A DNA stretch of 6,100 nucleotides from an uncultured delta proteobacterium (GTDB lineage Bacteria; RBG-13-61-14; DRUE01), in assembly GCA_903930515.1 (NCBI GenBank), contig CAIYYW010000199.1:1-6100 (forward strand), written 5' to 3'. Within the stretch, counting starts at the first letter, position 1; every line of letters begins with the position of its first letter. Positions 3,823 through 6,100 of this stretch are shown here, piece by piece. Position numbers and translations under genes: made by a program. The notes beneath the pieces are model-generated. The model was not told the origin of the DNA and ran no database searches. It saw only the letters and a list, made by a program, of their open reading frames with translations.

Positions 3823-4431
3823 TCAATGATCTTTTTGCTTGATCACATAAATGGCGCTTTTGGCTAGGAAGTTGGGAAAGAGGTATGGGTTCACCATCCG
3901 GCTGCCGCTGATGAAGATGCGTTTGATCACCTCAATCCCCTTATCCGGGCAAAACCGCTCGAAGTCCTTGATCGTGAGCAGGTGGATGTTGGGGGTGTTG
4001 TACCATTTATAAGGGAGTTCGGGCGTGGTGGGCATAAGGCCGGTGAACATTAGCTGGAGGCGGACGCGGAGGAAGCCGAAATTGGGAAACCCGACAATGC
4101 CCTTTTTCCCGACCCGGACCATTTCCTTGAGCACATAGTCGGGCTTCATCACCACCTGGAGGGTCTGGTTCAGGACCACATAATCAAAGGATCCGGCTGA
4201 ATAATCGGCCAGGCCTTCGTCCAGGTTTCCGTGGATGACATTGACCCCCCGGGCCGTGCAACGGGTGATGTTGCCCTCGTCTATTTCTATGCCCTGCCCG
4301 GTGACATGCTTCTCGCGCGCAAGCAGGTCCAGCAGTTCCCCGTCTCCGCATCCCAGGTCCAGAACCCGTGAGCCGTCCTCCACCAAGTCCGCGATCACCT
4401 CATAATCAATCCGGTTCCGTCCCCGTCTCAT
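3823..4431 (-). CDS. metW: MetW-type methyltransferase-fold protein
   Basis: 202 residues, full family length (about 195-210). It carries a Rossmann SAM-binding motif I, VLDLGCGDG (residues 23-31), an acidic loop GIEIDEGNI (48-55), and the signatures typical of MetW: ARGVNVIHGNLDEGL (60-74), SFDYVVLNQTLQ (81-92), GFPNFG (114-119) and YKWYNTPNIHLLTIKDF (141-157). In Proteobacteria MetW works with the homoserine acyltransferase MetX in methionine synthesis and is usually encoded right after metX. Here no metX is visible: the upstream gene encodes an exported TPR protein and the downstream one is a desulfurase remnant. Family membership is firm; the partnership with MetX is established for the family but only inferred here. 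Only a weak GAAAG ribosome binding site precedes the ATG. The protein is cytoplasmic. Confidence 0.92.
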   Translation of the reverse strand: MRRGRNRIDYEVIADLVEDGSRVLDLGCGDGELLDLLAREKHVTGQGIEIDEGNITRCTARGVNVIHGNLDEGLADYSAGSFDYVVLNQTLQVVMKPDYVLKEMVRVGKKGIVGFPNFGFLRVRLQLMFTGLMPTTPELPYKWYNTPNIHLLTIKDFERFCPDKGIEVIKRIFISGSRMVNPYLFPNFLAKSAIYVIKQKDH

Positions 4432-4470
4432 CTTTCAGAATTTACACCAAAAGGGCGGATTGTAAAGACT
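4432..4470 (-). promoter_or_regulatory. Weak candidate promoter for metW
   Basis: Upstream of metW the minus strand reads TTTACA (4459-4464), a 16-bp spacer, then TAAATT (4437-4442). These match the sigma-70 boxes at 5/6 and 4/6. Spacing is slightly short and the box sits so close to the ATG that the leader would be almost absent. A promoter is expected here because a terminator-like hairpin precedes metW, but this exact placement is weak. Confidence 0.22.
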
Positions 4471-4541
4471 TCGGGCAGACCCCTCCATACGCGGCGAGGC
4501 TGTAGGATCCCGCGCATAAACTCGGGCAATGAAAAACAACC

Positions 4542-4563
4542 GGGTCGGATGGCCATCCGCCCC
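4542..4563 (-). terminator. Probable intrinsic terminator after the TPR gene
   Basis: A 14-bp perfect palindrome (CGGATGGCCATCCG, 4546-4559) extends to GGG/CCC on each side with one bulged base. In transcript orientation it begins 22 nt after the TPR stop and is followed within a few bases by a T-rich run (GGTTGTTTTT, ending near 4532). This is the layout of a Rho-independent terminator ending the hisA-TPR unit. It would make metW the start of a new unit. Confidence 0.55.
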
Positions 4564-4584
4564 TGCGATATTGGATCCTTAAAT

Positions 4585-5361
4585 TTATTGTTCCAACCCG
4601 GCTAAAAGCTTCCGGGCCTGTTCCTGGTAAAAGCGGTTTTCAATCTGAGCGTCCGGCAAAGACTCGGCCGGGGTCTTGATGATATATTTGAGCTGGTCAA
4701 TGGCCTTGGGTTTATCCTTCATCCGGACATAGCTCTCGGCCATCCAGAAGCGGGTCTTGAAAAAATTCGGCTCGGCCTTGAGCGCCTGCTCGTAGAGCCA
4801 GATGGCGTCGGGTTCGGAGAAGTGGAAAAACTTTCCGAGGATTCCGGGGATTTCATAAATTACCCGCGCCCAGTAGCGGTAGATCCCGCCGTAGAAATAA
4901 TTGATGTCTCCGTTGGCCACGAAGATGGTCCCGACAATCGCTTCCTTGAAAGAATAACCGCCCGAGAGCACGCCCTCGGCCACCGTGACGCCGGCCAGGC
5001 TCCACATCCGCCAGTAATGTCCCCCGGGATTTCGCGGGTCCATTTTCAGGACCTCCTCCGAGGCCTTCACGCTTTTCCGCAAGAGCTCCAGCCGTTGCTT
5101 TTTGTCCATAGTCTTCTCGCCCAACTCCCCCGCGGTCCAGTACGCGAGTCGGCCGAGCTTAAGCCGCACCGGGATGTCCTTCGGGTTGAGCGCGCAGGCC
5201 TGCGAATAGTAATCAATACTTTTGAGGCAATTTTCCATGGTTGACCTTTTGGCAAAATACTCGTCGCCCTTCTTCACCAGCTCCTCAAAGGTCTGGCCGT
5301 GAACGGAAAAGCACAGGCAGGACAGACTCAATCCGAAAAGAAAATTCCTGACTTTAATCAT
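4585..5361 (-). CDS. Exported tetratricopeptide-repeat protein, TatT-like
   Basis: 258 residues. Residues 1-22 form a signal peptide: basic MIKVRN, hydrophobic FLFGLSLSCLCF, and likely cleavage after VHG at residue 22. Cys15 and Cys17 do not sit in a good lipobox, so a soluble periplasmic protein is more likely than a lipoprotein. TPR-like helices occur at about 26-62 (SIDYYSQACALNP), 92-112 (ASEEVLKMDP), 184-200 (DAIWLYEQALKAEP) and 205-230. The central NPGGHYWRMW stretch, and the YRYWARVIYEIPG then LYEQALKAEP pattern, resemble TPR proteins of the TRAP-transporter TatT type. That assignment is from memory of the family pattern, and no TRAP transporter genes are visible here. The start is supported by a strong GGGAGG ribosome binding site 5-6 nt upstream (5366-5372). 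A terminator-like hairpin lies 22 nt past the stop. The specific role is unknown. Confidence 0.8.
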   Translation of the reverse strand: MIKVRNFLFGLSLSCLCFSVHGQTFEELVKKGDEYFAKRSTMENCLKSIDYYSQACALNPKDIPVRLKLGRLAYWTAGELGEKTMDKKQRLELLRKSVKASEEVLKMDPRNPGGHYWRMWSLAGVTVAEGVLSGGYSFKEAIVGTIFVANGDINYFYGGIYRYWARVIYEIPGILGKFFHFSEPDAIWLYEQALKAEPNFFKTRFWMAESYVRMKDKPKAIDQLKYIIKTPAESLPDAQIENRFYQEQARKLLAGLEQ

Positions 5362-5389
5362 TGCTCCCTCCCGTGGTTAGAGTCCTCAA

Positions 5390-6100
5390 TCAAGCGATTG
5401 CCAGAAGCGCCTGCTTTAAGTCTATCTTGCCCTCGTAGATCGCCTTCCCGACGATCACCCCTTCCAGGCCCAGTTTTTCATAAGGCAAGAGCGCGGTCAA
5501 ATCCGAAATAGAGGAAACCCCGCCGGAGGCGATCACCGGTATTTTCACCGCCTTCAGCATCCGCTCGAGCGACTTGAGGTCCGGCCCCTGCAAGGTTCCG
5601 TCCCGCTCAATCTCGGTATAGATGATCGCGCGCACTTCCGGAAGGTCGTAGAGCTTGGCCAGTTCGGTCGCGGCTGATTCAGTTTTTTCCTCCCAGCCCG
5701 AAACCGCGGCCATTCCCTTTCGCGCGTCAATCCCGATCACGATTTTTCCGGGATATTTTTTCAGGGCATCCTCAACCAGCTTCGGGTCCTTATGGGCCGC
5801 GGTTCCCAGGATCACCCGGGAAACCCCGTTTTCCAGATAGTCGGAGACGGTGGCGATGCTCCTGACGCCTCCTCCAACTTCAAATTCCGCTTTCACTTCC
5901 TTGGCCAGCTTCAGGATCAGGTCTAGATGTTGCGGCTCTCCGGTCCGGGCCGCGTCCAAATCCACCAGGTGGATCAGCCGGGCGCCGGCCTCGACGAATT
6001 TCTGCGCAACCTCAAGCGGATCAAGCCGATAGTTCTTCTCCCGGTCATACCGGCCCTGGAAGAGCCGCACCACCAGGCCGCGGCGGAGGTCAATGGCCGG
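5390..6100 (-). CDS. hisA: HisA, phosphoribosylformimino-AICAR-P isomerase (5' end cut by window edge)
   Basis: HisA catalyses the Amadori-type isomerisation of ProFAR to PRFAR, the fourth step of histidine synthesis, on a cytoplasmic (beta/alpha)8 barrel. The reading frame is open to the window edge and begins with PAIDLRRG, the first barrel strand carrying the catalytic Asp (Asp8 in Thermotoga HisA). Only about three N-terminal residues should be missing, and the internal GTG at 6073 is not the start. Other landmarks are VDLDAA, EVGGGVRS (first phosphate site), IGIDARKG with the second catalytic Asp (Asp127 equivalent), YTEIERDGT with the Thr equivalent to Thr164, and ASGGVSS plus GVIVGKAIYEG (second phosphate site). 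The 236 visible residues fit the family length of about 240. HisF shares the fold, but TEIERDGT and the PAIDL start favour HisA. It stops 28 bp before the TPR gene, so the two may be cotranscribed. Confidence 0.96.
   Translation of the reverse strand, partial: PAIDLRRGLVVRLFQGRYDREKNYRLDPLEVAQKFVEAGARLIHLVDLDAARTGEPQHLDLILKLAKEVKAEFEVGGGVRSIATVSDYLENGVSRVILGTAAHKDPKLVEDALKKYPGKIVIGIDARKGMAAVSGWEEKTESAATELAKLYDLPEVRAIIYTEIERDGTLQGPDLKSLERMLKAVKIPVIASGGVSSISDLTALLPYEKLGLEGVIVGKAIYEGKIDLKQALLAIA

Noticed and set aside
4822-5244. 140-codon plus-strand open frame
   Set aside because: Antisense to the TPR gene, which has a signal peptide, a good ribosome binding site and repeat helices.

Overview
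The window looks like part of a chromosome from an uncultured, probably Gram-negative bacterium. Its core genes are moderately GC-rich, and its intergenic DNA is packed with short hairpins and dispersed repeats of a kind often seen in environmental genomes of candidate phyla (Omnitrophota-like or PVC-like lineages). That placement is an inference from style; nothing here fixes the taxon. Every gene I accept lies on the minus strand, so transcription runs from right to left.

Right part (about 6100 to 3490): hisA, whose first few codons lie outside the window, is followed 28 bp later by an exported TPR protein that resembles the TatT family. A probable intrinsic terminator follows. Next come metW without a visible metX, a cysteine desulfurase gene collapsed to 75 codons (both ends kept, the catalytic middle gone), and a complete ThiF/MoeB/HesA-type adenylyltransferase. 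metW, the desulfurase remnant and the E1-like enzyme together suggest a neighbourhood concerned with sulfur transfer or methionine, now with a broken sulfur-donor gene.

Middle part (about 2470 to 2100): a gene-free stretch built from short repeats. It holds a hairpin with a GTAC foot, two copies of a CACCGCAAAG-type repeat, a hairpin with an AGAG loop, a copy of a 17-bp word that recurs at the left, and an element of about 108 bp bounded by 9-bp inverted repeats.

Left part (about 2080 to 1): an AT-richer two-gene operon with its own promoter. It encodes a 307-residue protein of unknown function whose tail looks like an antitoxin tail, overlapped by 4 bp by a VapC-like PIN-domain nuclease. 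A nearly concentric double palindrome covers the promoter -10 and suggests autoregulation. Beyond the nuclease, about 650 bp hold no convincing gene but carry the same repeat families, two of them inverted relative to the copies on the other side of the operon. The PIN pair thus reads as a small accessory island set between inverted copies of dispersed repeats.

The most interesting items are the PIN nuclease with its unusually large, unrecognised partner, the REP-like hairpin families whose arms covary, and the in-frame collapse of the cysteine desulfurase gene.
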